A DNA stretch of 64,000 bases from Actinomyces israelii DSM 43320 (lineage in GTDB: Bacteria > Actinomycetota > Actinomycetes > Actinomycetales > Actinomycetaceae). The notes beneath the pieces are model-generated. The model worked only from the letters and a program-made list of their open reading frames with translations. It ran no database searches and was not told the origin of the DNA. The stretch covers positions 50,075 to 114,074 of the forward strand of contig NZ_KL544004.1 of NCBI RefSeq assembly GCF_000711965.1, read 5' to 3'. Of this stretch, positions 32,977 through 41,642 are shown piece after piece; the first letter of the stretch is position 1, and each line of letters starts with the position of its first letter. A program made the translations under genes and the position numbers.

Positions 32977-33903
32977 ATGAGCGCACAGACCGACAGGCCC
33001 CGCCCGCCGGCGCCGCACCTCCCGGCCAAGCCGTCCAGGCGCAGCGGACGCAGGCTCGCCGCGCTCGGCCTCATGGCCCCGCCCCTGGCCCTCTACGGGG
33101 CGTTCATGCTCTACCCCCTGGCCCGCGTGCTCCTGCTCTCCCTCTACCGGTGGGACGGGCTGGGCACGGGGACCTGGGCGGGGGCGGACAACTACGTGCA
33201 GACCCTCTCCGACGACCGCCTCCTGGGCGCCTTCGGGCACGCCCTGGTCCTCATCGTCTTCTACGCCCTCATCCCCCTGGCCATCGGCCTGGTGCTGGCC
33301 GACCTGCTCACACGCGCCCGGCTGAAGGGCCTCGGCTTCTTCCGCACGGTGGTGTTCCTGCCCCAGGTGGTCGCCATGGTGGTGCTGGCGGTCGCCTGGC
33401 GGCGCATCTACGCCCCCGACGGCTTGCTGAACTCAGCCCTGCGCGCGCTGGGCCTGGACGCCCTGACCCGGGCCTGGCTGGGGGACTTCTCGACGGCGCT
33501 CATCGCCGTCGGCCTCATCGGCACCTGGGTGAGCACCGGGCTGGTGACGGTGCTCCTCATGTCCGGGATCGCCGCCATCCCCAGGGACTACTACGAGGCC
33601 GCCACGCTCGACGGGGCGGGCTGGTGGCGGCGCCTGTGGTACGTGACCCTCCCCGGAGTCAGGGCCGAGGTCCTCGTGTCACTCACCCTGACCATTATCG
33701 CCGCGCTCAAGACCTTCGACCTGGTCTACGTCACCACCTCGGGAGGGCCGGGCGCATCCACGACCGTGCCCTCCTACGAGGTCTACAACCAGGCTTTCCG
33801 GCTGGGCCGGGTCGGGACGGCCTCCTCCCTCGCCGTCATCCTGACCGCGGTCATCTTCGTCATCAACCTGACGATCAACCTCTTCGGGGAGCGCGGACGA
33901 TGA
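32977..33903 (+). CDS. ABC sugar transporter permease (MalF-type)
   Basis: Three hundred eight residues, ATG 32977. Six transmembrane helices; EAATLDGAGWWRRLWYVTLP (about 206-225) is the EAA loop that docks the ATPase. The 96-base gap from the binding-protein gene contains short tandem repeats (CTGACGGCCG three times; GAGACGCAG twice). The second supplies the AG-rich ribosome-site region. The stop overlaps the next ATG (ATGA). Confidence 0.92.
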   Translation: MSAQTDRPRPPAPHLPAKPSRRSGRRLAALGLMAPPLALYGAFMLYPLARVLLLSLYRWDGLGTGTWAGADNYVQTLSDDRLLGAFGHALVLIVFYALIPLAIGLVLADLLTRARLKGLGFFRTVVFLPQVVAMVVLAVAWRRIYAPDGLLNSALRALGLDALTRAWLGDFSTALIAVGLIGTWVSTGLVTVLLMSGIAAIPRDYYEAATLDGAGWWRRLWYVTLPGVRAEVLVSLTLTIIAALKTFDLVYVTTSGGPGASTTVPSYEVYNQAFRLGRVGTASSLAVILTAVIFVINLTINLFGERGR

Positions 33904-34709
33904 GAGCCTCCGCCGCCGAGAAGACCGCCGGCTACGCCGTCCTGGTGCTCTTCGCGCTCCAGGCCCTGGCCCCCATCGCCTACGTCCTGCTCCTGGCGCT
34001 GAGCCCCCAGGGCGTCGGGCAGACGGGCTGGGGCCATGTCGAGAACTTCGCCGCCGCATGGGAGCAGGGACACTTCTCCCAGTACATGCGGAACTCGGCG
34101 CTCATCACCGTCCTGGTGGTCGGCGCCGCGCTGGTGCTCTCGCTCATGAGCGGATACGTCCTGGGGATCCTGCGGCCCCGGGGATCCGAGGCGCTCTTCT
34201 ACGTCTTCCTGCTGGGCATCATGGTCCCCTCCGAGGCGGTCGTCCTGCCCCTGTTCTTCGACCTGCGCGGCCTGGGGCTCACCGACACCGTCTGGGCGGT
34301 GGCCCTGCCGCAGACGGCCCAGTCGCTCGCCTTCGGCACCTTCTGGATGCGGGCCTTCTTCCGGGGCGTGGACCCCGCGATCCTGGAGGCGGCGCGGATC
34401 GACGGCGCCGGCGACATCCGCATCCTGTGCTCCGTGCTCCTGCCCATCGGGCGGCCCGCCGTCGTCACCCAGATCGTCCTGACCTTCATGTGGACGTGGA
34501 ACGACTTCCTCATCCCCCTGGTGATGTCGCCCTCGGGGCGGGTGCGCACCGCGCCGCTGGGGCTGGCCCTCTTCCAGGGCCAGTACACGCAGGGCTCCAC
34601 CCTTCTGGCCGCCGGCGCCGTGCTCGTGGCCCTGCCCGCGGCGGTGCTCTACCTGGCTCTCCAGAGGCAGTTCATCTCCGGGATGACGGAGGGCGCCGTC
34701 AAGGGCTGA
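33900..34709 (+). CDS. ABC sugar transporter permease (MalG-type)
   Basis: Two hundred sixty-nine residues from ATG 33900. Six predicted transmembrane helices, and the EAA loop EAARIDGAGDIRILCSVLLP (about 163-182) near the C-terminal half. It pairs with the upstream permease to form the channel of the importer. It is the last gene of the kinase-binding protein-permease operon; about 165 non-coding bases with GC-rich inverted repeats follow. Confidence 0.92.
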   Translation: MRASAAEKTAGYAVLVLFALQALAPIAYVLLLALSPQGVGQTGWGHVENFAAAWEQGHFSQYMRNSALITVLVVGAALVLSLMSGYVLGILRPRGSEALFYVFLLGIMVPSEAVVLPLFFDLRGLGLTDTVWAVALPQTAQSLAFGTFWMRAFFRGVDPAILEAARIDGAGDIRILCSVLLPIGRPAVVTQIVLTFMWTWNDFLIPLVMSPSGRVRTAPLGLALFQGQYTQGSTLLAAGAVLVALPAAVLYLALQRQFISGMTEGAVKG

Positions 34710-34876
34710 GATCCTCCCCGGGGATCTGTTCCGAGGCCGCCGGCCCGGGCCCGGGGCCGCCGAGGGCCGGGCAGAACCGGCGCCCCCGGAGTCAGTCATC
34801 TAAAATGCGCAGCACCTCCCTGCGCGAGCAGACGCCCGGGACCGAGTACCAGCACGCCGCCCGAGAGGAGGCACGC

Positions 34877-35338
34877 ATGCCCCGCATCGACCACGCCGCC
34901 GTCTGGGTCTCCGACCTCGCCGGCGCACGCGACTTCTACGCCCGCTGGTTCGCAGGACGGTCTAACGGCGAGTACCACAATCCCAGGACCGGCCTGCGCA
35001 CCTTCATCCTCACCTTCGCCCCCGACACCTCCGGCGATGCGCCCGGCAGACCCGGCGGGCGCGGTAGCCGGCTCGAGCTCATGAGCCGCCCCGACATCAC
35101 CGCCCGCCCCGACGCCGAGGCCCTCGGCTGGGCCCACATCTCCTTCGCCCTGCCCGGCCGCGCCGACGTCGACGACCTGGCCGCCCGGGCGCGCGCCGCC
35201 GGGGTGCCCGTGGTCGACGGGCCCCGGCTCACCGGCGACGGCTACTACGAGGCGGTCCTGCTCGACCCCGAGGGCAACTGCGTCGAGATCGTCGCCGGCG
35301 ACTACACCGACGAGGTCGCTCAGCGCCCCGGCGCATGA
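34877..35338 (+). CDS. VOC-family (glyoxalase/bleomycin resistance-type) protein
   Basis: One hundred fifty-three residues; ATG 34877 chosen because GAGAGGAGG sits directly upstream. The paired beta-alpha-beta-beta-beta pattern begins IDHAAVWVSDLAGARDFYAR and ends with DPEGNCVEIVAG, with metal ligand candidates His5, Glu near the middle (SRLELMSR) and Glu near the end (CVEIV). It may be a glyoxalase, isomerase or dioxygenase relative; the substrate cannot be told. TAAAAT at 34801-34806 is a possible -10 box. Confidence 0.8.
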   Translation: MPRIDHAAVWVSDLAGARDFYARWFAGRSNGEYHNPRTGLRTFILTFAPDTSGDAPGRPGGRGSRLELMSRPDITARPDAEALGWAHISFALPGRADVDDLAARARAAGVPVVDGPRLTGDGYYEAVLLDPEGNCVEIVAGDYTDEVAQRPGA

Positions 35339-35399
35339 GCCGCCGGTGTGCCCGATCCCGCAGATCGGCGGCGGGCGCGCGGTCGTAGACTCGCGTCAC

Positions 35400-36248
35400 G
35401 TGAGCACCTCTCCATCCGGGCCAGCACCCGGCCGCGGCATCCGTCGCGGGCTGCGCCGTTCCCTGGCCGTCGCCGAGGCGGCGCTCGCCCGCCGCACCGT
35501 GCGTCTCGCTCCGGAGCCGCCGGGGGAGCGCGAGGGCGTCGTGACGCCCGACGGGACGACGGCGCCCGCCGGCTCCGGGGCCGTCCGCGGCTCCAGCGCG
35601 CCGCTCAGGCTGGCCGCCGTCGGGGACTCCCTCGTCGCCGGCTCGGGCGTGCAGGCCCAGGACCAGGCCCTCGTGCCGCGCATCGCCCGCCTCGTCGCCG
35701 CCGGGGCCGGGCGCGACGTCGAGTGGGCCACCCACGCCAGACTGGGGGCGACCATGCGCCGCGTGCGCTACCGCTTCCTGCCCGAGGTGGACGACGCCGA
35801 CGTGCTCTTCGTGTGCGCCGGCTCCAACGACCTCATGGCCCGCCGCAGCCTTCAGGAGTGGACCGATGACCTCGCGGCCGTCCTGGACGGCGCCGCGCGG
35901 CGCGGTCGGCACGTCGTGGCCTGCAGCGCCGGCCAGCTCTACCGCAGCCCCGCCCTCATGGCGACCCTGCGCTCGGTCCTGCGCGAGTGGACCGACGCCC
36001 AGACCGAGGCCTCGGCGGCCGTCTGCGCCGAGCGGGGCGTGCCCTTCGTCGATGTCGCCCACTGCGACCTCAAGGACGGCTTCTGGGCCGACGACGGCTT
36101 CCACCCCTCCGCCGCCGGCTACGAGATGGCCGCGGGCATGATCGCGCGCGTCGTGCTCGCCGGGCTCGAGGACGACGCGCCCCACGGGTCAGGCAGCGGC
36201 GCGGACGACCTCGTCTCCGCGCACCCGGCCGGGGAGCGGGCCTCGTAA
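35400..36248 (+). CDS. SGNH/GDSL-family hydrolase
   Basis: Two hundred eighty-two residues from GTG 35400. After a basic, disordered 70-residue N-terminus come the SGNH blocks: AAVGDSLVAGSG (catalytic Ser), a Gly block around ARLGATMRRV, CAGSNDLM (Asn) and DGFHPSAAGYEMAA (Asp/His dyad). Probably an intracellular esterase or lipase, as no signal peptide is visible. TAGACT ends eight bases before the GTG. The stop overlaps the next ATG. Confidence 0.85.
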   Translation: MSTSPSGPAPGRGIRRGLRRSLAVAEAALARRTVRLAPEPPGEREGVVTPDGTTAPAGSGAVRGSSAPLRLAAVGDSLVAGSGVQAQDQALVPRIARLVAAGAGRDVEWATHARLGATMRRVRYRFLPEVDDADVLFVCAGSNDLMARRSLQEWTDDLAAVLDGAARRGRHVVACSAGQLYRSPALMATLRSVLREWTDAQTEASAAVCAERGVPFVDVAHCDLKDGFWADDGFHPSAAGYEMAAGMIARVVLAGLEDDAPHGSGSGADDLVSAHPAGERAS

Positions 36249-36658
36249 TGCGGGCCGTCACATCCGTCGGCCTGGCCGCCGCCGTCCTCGCCGCCGCCCT
36301 CCACGTCCTCATCTTCTGGATGGAGTCCATCGCCTGGGAGGGGCCGCTGGCCCGAAAGACCTTCGGCGGGACCCCCGCCGAGGCCCGGCCCCACGCCTTC
36401 TACGCCTACAACCAGGGCTTCTACAACCTCTTCCTCGCTCTTGAGGCCCTCCTCGGCGTCCTCCTCCGGGCCGCGGGCGGCCCGGGCCCCGCCTCGTGGG
36501 CGGGGACGGCCCTGGCGCTGTTCGGCACCGGCTCCATGCTCGCCGCCGCGCTCGTCCTGGCCCTGAAGTCGCCCGCCCACCGCGGCGCCGCCCTCAAGCA
36601 GGGATCGTTGCCCGCGATCGCCGTCGTCTGCCTGGTCCTGGGGGCCCTCCTGGGCTGA
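36248..36658 (+). CDS. DUF1304 membrane protein
   Basis: One hundred thirty-six residues; ATG 36248 overlaps the TAA of the SGNH gene. Four transmembrane helices (about 5-24, 55-75, 80-100, 112-134). HVLIFWMESIAWEGPLARKT and FYAYNQGFYNLFLA are the DUF1304 signature. Function of the family is unknown. Confidence 0.85.
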   Translation: MRAVTSVGLAAAVLAAALHVLIFWMESIAWEGPLARKTFGGTPAEARPHAFYAYNQGFYNLFLALEALLGVLLRAAGGPGPASWAGTALALFGTGSMLAAALVLALKSPAHRGAALKQGSLPAIAVVCLVLGALLG

Positions 36659-36692
36659 GGGCCGGGGCGGTGCCGGCGGACCTGCCGGGCCC

Positions 36693-37676
36693 TCAGGCCC
36701 AGGGCAGGCCCACGAGCTTGCCGGTGTGCGCGCCCGCGGCCATGTCCCGCTGCGCCGTCACGATCTCCTCCAGCGGGTAGGCGTGCACCGGCGCCAGGTC
36801 GAGCCCACCCGCCGCGACCCGGTCCAGGACCCGCTGAAGCTCGGCCGCGGGCAGGTTGTGGGCCTGGCCCGAGTAGGTGGTCAGCCTCACCCCGGTGGGG
36901 ATCCAGTCCATCGGGTAGAAGTCGGGGATCGCCCAGGAGTCCGACAGCATGCCCGCGAAGCACACCGTGCCGCCCGCGGCCGTCGCCGCCAGCGAGTCGC
37001 GCAGCGCGGGGACACCCACGAGCTCCAGGACCGCGTCCACTCCCTCGGGCAGACGACGGCGGACCTGCGCCGCCACGGCGCCGTCGTCGAGCAGGGCCTC
37101 CACGCCCCGGGAGGCCAGGAGCACCCGCCCCGCCTCGCGCCGCGAGGTCGCCAGGACCCGGCAGCCCCGGTCCGCCGCGAGCGCGGCCGCCGCCAGTCCC
37201 AGGGCGGAGGTCCCGCCCCGCACGAGCAGGGACTGCCCCGGCCGCAGGTCCAGGCCGGTGGTCAGCGAGCCGTGCGCCGTCTGCAGGGTCTCGGGCACCG
37301 CGCCGATGACCTTCCACGGCAGGTCGGAGGAGAAGACGATGACCTGCTCGCGGGGCACGACGACGTACTGCGCGTAGCCGCCGTCGAAGGCCCGCCCCAT
37401 ACCGCCCATCATGGTGGCCGCCTGCGAGCCCGCGGCGAGCACGCCCTCGGGGTCGAGGTCGACGACGCCGGCCGCCTCGATGCCAAGGACCCGCGGGTAG
37501 GACATGCCCTCGGCCTGCCCGGTCACCGAGTGGTACTCGCTGCGGTTGAGGCCGAAGGCCATGACCCTGATCCGCACCCAGCCCGGTCGGGGCGAGGGGA
37601 CGGGCAGGTCGGTGACGTGCAGGTTGTCGATGCCGGGCGCGGTCAGGACCGCAGCCCGCATGGTGGTGGGCGTCAC
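36693..37676 (-). CDS. Zinc-type alcohol dehydrogenase/quinone oxidoreductase-like protein
   Basis: Three hundred twenty-seven residues from GTG 37676, which AAGGAG precedes; a longer reading to 37772 only adds a repeat-encoded tail. The MDR fold is evident from MRAAVLTAPGIDNLHV, GLNRSEYHSVTGQAEG, GIEAAGVV and the Rossmann motif LVRGGTSALGLAAAALA. The catalytic zinc ligands of true alcohol dehydrogenases are missing, so a zinc-free quinone oxidoreductase-type enoyl or enone reductase is likelier. It lies directly after the PadR gene and is probably controlled by it. Confidence 0.83.
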   Translation of the reverse strand: MTPTTMRAAVLTAPGIDNLHVTDLPVPSPRPGWVRIRVMAFGLNRSEYHSVTGQAEGMSYPRVLGIEAAGVVDLDPEGVLAAGSQAATMMGGMGRAFDGGYAQYVVVPREQVIVFSSDLPWKVIGAVPETLQTAHGSLTTGLDLRPGQSLLVRGGTSALGLAAAALAADRGCRVLATSRREAGRVLLASRGVEALLDDGAVAAQVRRRLPEGVDAVLELVGVPALRDSLAATAAGGTVCFAGMLSDSWAIPDFYPMDWIPTGVRLTTYSGQAHNLPAAELQRVLDRVAAGGLDLAPVHAYPLEEIVTAQRDMAAGAHTGKLVGLPWA

Positions 37677-37734
37677 AGGAGGCTCCTTGGTCGGCTTGTG
37701 CCCGGCGCGACCGTGCGCCGGAGGTGCGCGCGTC

Positions 37735-38286
37735 TCAGTGCTCATCGTGCTTATCGTGCTCATCGTGCTCATCGTCGAGCATCTCGTGCAGCCACTCGAT
37801 CTCGGCGCGGCGGGCGGCGCCCGCCACGCGCGCCATGCCCCGGCGGTACGGGTCGGGCTCCCGGGCGGAGCGGCGGGGCGCGCCGTCGTCGTAGAAGAAG
37901 GCCGGCGCCGGGGCCTGGAGGATCGCCAGCCGACGGCGGAGCACCGCCTCGCGGTCGGCTGCGGCCGGCAGGCGCGACAGGAAGGCGAGCACCGTCAGGA
38001 AGCGGGGCGTGGAGGTCATCTCCGTCTCGTCGGGGTGGCGCAGCCGGGCGTGCAGGTGCTCGCGGCCCGCCGTCGTGATCTCAATGCGGCGCCGGGCGCG
38101 GCCCCGCCCCCCGGGCCTCGCGGTGCGGACCAGGTAGCCGGCTGCCTCCAGGCGGGCCAGCGCGGGGTAGAGGGCCCCGTCGGACAGGTGGCTCCCGGGG
38201 CCGCCGAGCTCGACGATGCGGCGGCGCAGCTCGTAGCCGTGCAGCGGGCCGTCGTCGAGGAACCCGAGGATCTTGAGGGCGAGCAC
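37735..38286 (-). CDS. PadR-family transcriptional regulator
   Basis: One hundred eighty-three residues from GTG 38286 (MLALKILGFLDDGPLHGYEL, the standard PadR opening). Winged helix (DGALYPALARLEAAGYLV) and a C-terminal dimerisation helix. TATCCT ends seven bases before the GTG, so the mRNA is likely leaderless. The C-terminus is a run of DEH/DKH units encoded by an imperfect 9-bp repeat at about 37742-37777. It may control the oxidoreductase downstream and the divergent OpuC-type operon. Confidence 0.85.
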   Translation of the reverse strand: MLALKILGFLDDGPLHGYELRRRIVELGGPGSHLSDGALYPALARLEAAGYLVRTARPGGRGRARRRIEITTAGREHLHARLRHPDETEMTSTPRFLTVLAFLSRLPAAADREAVLRRRLAILQAPAPAFFYDDGAPRRSAREPDPYRRGMARVAGAARRAEIEWLHEMLDDEHDEHDKHDEH

Positions 38287-38387
38287 GACACGCAGGATAC
38301 ATCGAATCGACGTAAGCGGGTCGGGGCTGCTACGGTGGACGCGCGTGCCGGACAGATGTGCGTGCACGCGGAAGGGAGACCCCGAGC

Positions 38388-39314
38388 GTGAGTTCTGCCC
38401 CCGGCGTGGCCCACACGGCCAGCACCATCGAGTTCGACGCCGTCACCAAGCGCTATCCCGCACTCGCGGGCGGGCGGAGGGACGCCCCGCCGGCCGTCGA
38501 GTCCTTCTCCGCCTGCTTGCCCGTGGGCACCATCACGGTTCTGCTCGGCTCCTCCGGCTGCGGCAAGACGACCCTGCTGCGCATGGTCAACCGCATGGTC
38601 GAGCCCACCGGCGGGCGCATTCTGCTCGACGGCCAGGACGTGCGCGAGCGCGATCCCGTCGCGCTGCGGCGCTCCATCGGCTATGTCATGCAGACCGCCG
38701 GCCTGCTCCCGCACCGCCGGGTTCTCGACAACATCATCCTCGTGCCCCGCCTGAACGGAACCGATCGCCGGGCCGCCCGCACGCGCGCCCTGGAGCTCAT
38801 GGACATGCTGGACCTGGACCGCGAGCTCGCCCAGCGCTACCCCCACCAGCTCTCCGGCGGGCAGGCCCAGCGCGTCGGGGTGGCCCGGGCGCTGGCCGCC
38901 GATCCCGGCGTCCTGCTCATGGACGAGCCCTTCGGCGCCGTCGACCCGCTGGTGCGCCGCGAGCTGCAGCGCGAGCTCCTCCGCATCCAGGCGGACCTGG
39001 CCAAGACCATTGTCTTCGTCACCCACGACGTCGACGAGGCCCTGCTGCTCGGCGACGAGATCATCCTGCTGAGCGAGGGCGCCAACATCGCTCAGCGGGG
39101 CACCGGCGCCGAGCTCGTGGCCGCCCCCGCCGACGGCTTCGTCGCCCGCTTCCTCGGCCTGGACGACTCCGAGCGCGCGCTGCGCCTGCGCGAGGTCGCC
39201 GGGAAGCGGGTCGTCCAGGATGCGGCCGGGAGGACGCTGGGCGTCCTGGACGACGCCTCCGCCGCCGAGCAGGCAGCTGGGCGGGCCCGCGCTCACGAGG
39301 CGGTCGGCACGTGA
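38388..39314 (+). CDS. opuCA: Osmoprotectant (glycine betaine/choline) ABC transporter ATPase
   Basis: Three hundred eight residues from GTG 38388 behind GGAAGGGAGA. Walker A GSSGCGKTT (about residue 50), signature LSGGQAQRVGVARAL (about 153), Walker B VLLMDEPFGAVDP and the switch His THDVDEA. The order ATPase, permease, permease, binding protein matches OpuC/ProU-type importers. The usual CBS tail is short or absent. TACGGT at 38331-38336 is a likely -10 box. Confidence 0.9.
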   Translation: MSSAPGVAHTASTIEFDAVTKRYPALAGGRRDAPPAVESFSACLPVGTITVLLGSSGCGKTTLLRMVNRMVEPTGGRILLDGQDVRERDPVALRRSIGYVMQTAGLLPHRRVLDNIILVPRLNGTDRRAARTRALELMDMLDLDRELAQRYPHQLSGGQAQRVGVARALAADPGVLLMDEPFGAVDPLVRRELQRELLRIQADLAKTIVFVTHDVDEALLLGDEIILLSEGANIAQRGTGAELVAAPADGFVARFLGLDDSERALRLREVAGKRVVQDAAGRTLGVLDDASAAEQAAGRARAHEAVGT

Positions 39315-39979
39315 GCTGGCTGCTCGCCAACATCCCGCAGGTGGAGGCCCACCTGATCGCCCACCTCCTGCAGGTGGTCCCGGCGGTCCTGGCCACGTTC
39401 GTGCTGTCCCTGCCCCTGGCGCGCCTGGCGCAGCGGGTCGCGCCCCTGCGGGCGCTCATCGTCTCCGGGGCCTCGCTGATGTACGCCGTCCCCTCCCTGG
39501 CCATGTTCGTCATCCTCCCGCTCGTGCTGGGCACGGGGATCCGCGACGTCGCCAATGTCGTGGTCGCCCTGACCCTCTACGGGCTGGCGCTGCTCGTACC
39601 GACCGCCGTCGAGGCCCTCGAGGCGGTCGACCAGCGCGTGCGCGACGCCGCCACGGCCGTGGGCATGGGGACGGTGCGCCGCTTCCTCACCGTCGAGCTG
39701 CCGCTGGCCGGCCCCGCCATCCTGGCCGGGCTGAGGGTGGTGACCGTCTCCACGGTGTCCCTGACGACGGTCGGGGCGGTGCTGGGCGTGCGCAGCCTGG
39801 GCTGGCTCTTCACCGAGGGTCTGCAGCGCGGCCTGACCGCGGAGATCCTCACCGGCCTGGTGATCACGGTGCTGCTGGCCCTCGTCCTCGACGGCCTGGT
39901 CGTCCTGGGAGGACGGGTGCTCATGCCCTGGACCCGCGGCCGGCGCGCCGGGGCGCAGGCCGACCAGGAGGACGCATGA
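39311..39979 (+). CDS. opuCB: Osmoprotectant ABC transporter permease (OpuCB-type)
   Basis: Two hundred twenty-two residues, GTG 39311 overlapping the ATPase stop (GTGA). Five to six transmembrane helices with YAVPSLAMFVILPLVLGTGI and the ATPase-contact loop VDQRVRDAATAVGMGTVRRF. It forms the translocation pore together with the next permease. The terminal residues are basic and cytoplasmic. Confidence 0.9.
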   Translation: MSWLLANIPQVEAHLIAHLLQVVPAVLATFVLSLPLARLAQRVAPLRALIVSGASLMYAVPSLAMFVILPLVLGTGIRDVANVVVALTLYGLALLVPTAVEALEAVDQRVRDAATAVGMGTVRRFLTVELPLAGPAILAGLRVVTVSTVSLTTVGAVLGVRSLGWLFTEGLQRGLTAEILTGLVITVLLALVLDGLVVLGGRVLMPWTRGRRAGAQADQEDA

Positions 39980-40650
39980 ACTACCTTGAGAGCACCCTCG
40001 ACTACATCCTGGACGCCGACCACTGGACCGGTGCCATGGGCCTCGGCACTCTCATTGCCCAGCACGTGGGCTACTCCCTGCTGGGCGTGGGCGTCTCCGC
40101 GATCATCGGGGTGCCGCTGGGATGGTGGGTGGGCCACACCGGCAGGGGGCGGGGCCTGGCCGTGGCCGTCTCCGGGGCCGTGCGCGCCCTGCCGACGCTG
40201 GGCCTGATCACCCTGTTCGGCCTGGCGCTGGGCATCGGTCTGCGCGCGCCATTGCTCGCCCTGGTCATCCTGGCCCTCCCCAGTGTGCTGGCGGGCGCCT
40301 ACACGGGCATCGAGGCCGCCGACCACATGGCCGTCGACGGCGCCCGCGCCAGCGGCATGAGCGAGGCCCAGGTGCTCGTCCGCGTCGAGATCCCCCTCGG
40401 AGCGCCCCAGCTCGTCGGCGGGCTGCGCTCGGCCAGCCTCCAGGTCATCGCCACCGCGACCCTGGCCGCCTACACCGGCGCGGGCGGGCTCGGCAGTCTC
40501 ATGTTCCTCGGCCTCAAGACCCAGGAGTACACCATGATGCTCGTGGCCTCCCTTCTGGTCGTCGTCCTGGCACTGTTCTCCGAGGCCGTCTTCAGTACCG
40601 TTCAACGAGCCGTCGCACCGGCCGGCACGCGCCACAGGAAGGACTCCTGA
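39976..40650 (+). CDS. opuCD: Osmoprotectant ABC transporter permease (OpuCD-type)
   Basis: Two hundred twenty-four residues; ATG 39976 overlaps the upstream TGA. Transmembrane topology and motifs (ALPTLGLITLFGLALGIG, then DGARASGMSEAQVLVRVEIP) match OpuC permeases. Its stop overlaps the binding-protein ATG, so all four genes are translationally linked. Confidence 0.9.
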   Translation: MNYLESTLDYILDADHWTGAMGLGTLIAQHVGYSLLGVGVSAIIGVPLGWWVGHTGRGRGLAVAVSGAVRALPTLGLITLFGLALGIGLRAPLLALVILALPSVLAGAYTGIEAADHMAVDGARASGMSEAQVLVRVEIPLGAPQLVGGLRSASLQVIATATLAAYTGAGGLGSLMFLGLKTQEYTMMLVASLLVVVLALFSEAVFSTVQRAVAPAGTRHRKDS

Positions 40651-41642
40651 TGCTCTCCACCACCCGCCGCCGTCTTCTTTCCGGGACGGGCCTGGCTGCT
40701 CTGGGCGGCGCGCTCGGCGCCTGCGGTCTCGGCAAGGACCCCTTCGCCTCTGAGCGCGGCGGCAGCGGGGGGAACGGGCCCATTGTCGTGGGCAGTCAGC
40801 AGTACTTCTCCAATGAGATCATCGCCGAGCTCTACGCCCAGATCCTGGAGGAGGCCGGCTACACGGTCACGCGCACCTACCAGATCGGGCAGCGCGAGAT
40901 CTACCTGCCCCAGCTCGAGTCCGGCGACATCGACGTCATCCCCGAGTACGGCGGCAACCTCCTCCAGTACTACACCAGCAAGGACCAGGCCACCACCGGG
41001 GCCTCCGCGGAGGCGCCCACCGGTACGGTCTCCGACGCCGGGACCGGGACGGCGGCCGACGCCGACTCCGTGCGCGCCGAGCTGCTCGCGGTCCTGCCCG
41101 GGGGTCTGACCATCCTGGCCTCGGCCGAGGCCACCGACCAGGACACCTACACGGTCACCCGTCAGGCCGCCGACGCCCACGGCCTGACCTCCATCGCGGA
41201 CCTCGCCAAGCTCGGGCGAACCGTGATGGTCGCCGCGAACTCCGAGCTGTCCACCCGCCCCTACGGGCCGAGCGGGCTGAAGTCCGCCTACGGCGTGGAC
41301 GCCAAGGTCGAGCCGGTGGAGGACACCGGGGGCCCGCTCACAGTCAAGGCGCTGACCGACGGCACCGTGGACGCGGCCAATATCCCCAGCTCCAGCCCGG
41401 CCATCGTGGACAACGGCCTCGTCGTGCTGGAGGACCCCAAGGGCCTCATCCTCCCGGAGAACGTCACCCCGCTGGTGCGCAGGACCCTCGCCGTCGGCGC
41501 CGCTCAGGCCATTGACACGGTCTCGGCGCGTCTGGGCATTGAGGAGCTGCGTGCCCTCAATGCCCGCTCCACCGAGGAGAAGGTCGGCTCGGGCGTCATC
41601 GCCTCCGACTGGCTCAAGGAGCAGGGCCTGGTCGGGGGCTGA
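40650..41642 (+). CDS. opuCC: Osmoprotectant ABC transporter substrate-binding lipoprotein
   Basis: Three hundred thirty residues from ATG 40650. A basic start with a lipobox (LGAC, Cys25) directs lipid anchoring. The mature part begins PIVVGSQQYFSNEIIAELYA, the standard OpaC/OpuCC opening. IDVIPEYGGNLLQYYT is the ligand-contact loop seen in glycine betaine/choline binders, with an Ala/Thr-rich insertion at about 120-145. The last 29 bases overlap the convergent LacI gene. Confidence 0.9.
   Translation: MLSTTRRRLLSGTGLAALGGALGACGLGKDPFASERGGSGGNGPIVVGSQQYFSNEIIAELYAQILEEAGYTVTRTYQIGQREIYLPQLESGDIDVIPEYGGNLLQYYTSKDQATTGASAEAPTGTVSDAGTGTAADADSVRAELLAVLPGGLTILASAEATDQDTYTVTRQAADAHGLTSIADLAKLGRTVMVAANSELSTRPYGPSGLKSAYGVDAKVEPVEDTGGPLTVKALTDGTVDAANIPSSSPAIVDNGLVVLEDPKGLILPENVTPLVRRTLAVGAAQAIDTVSARLGIEELRALNARSTEEKVGSGVIASDWLKEQGLVGG

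Noticed and set aside
36726-38078. 450-codon plus-strand frame opposite the oxidoreductase and PadR genes
   Set aside because: Arg/Gly/Ala-biased shadow of two clear minus-strand genes; no start signals or motifs.
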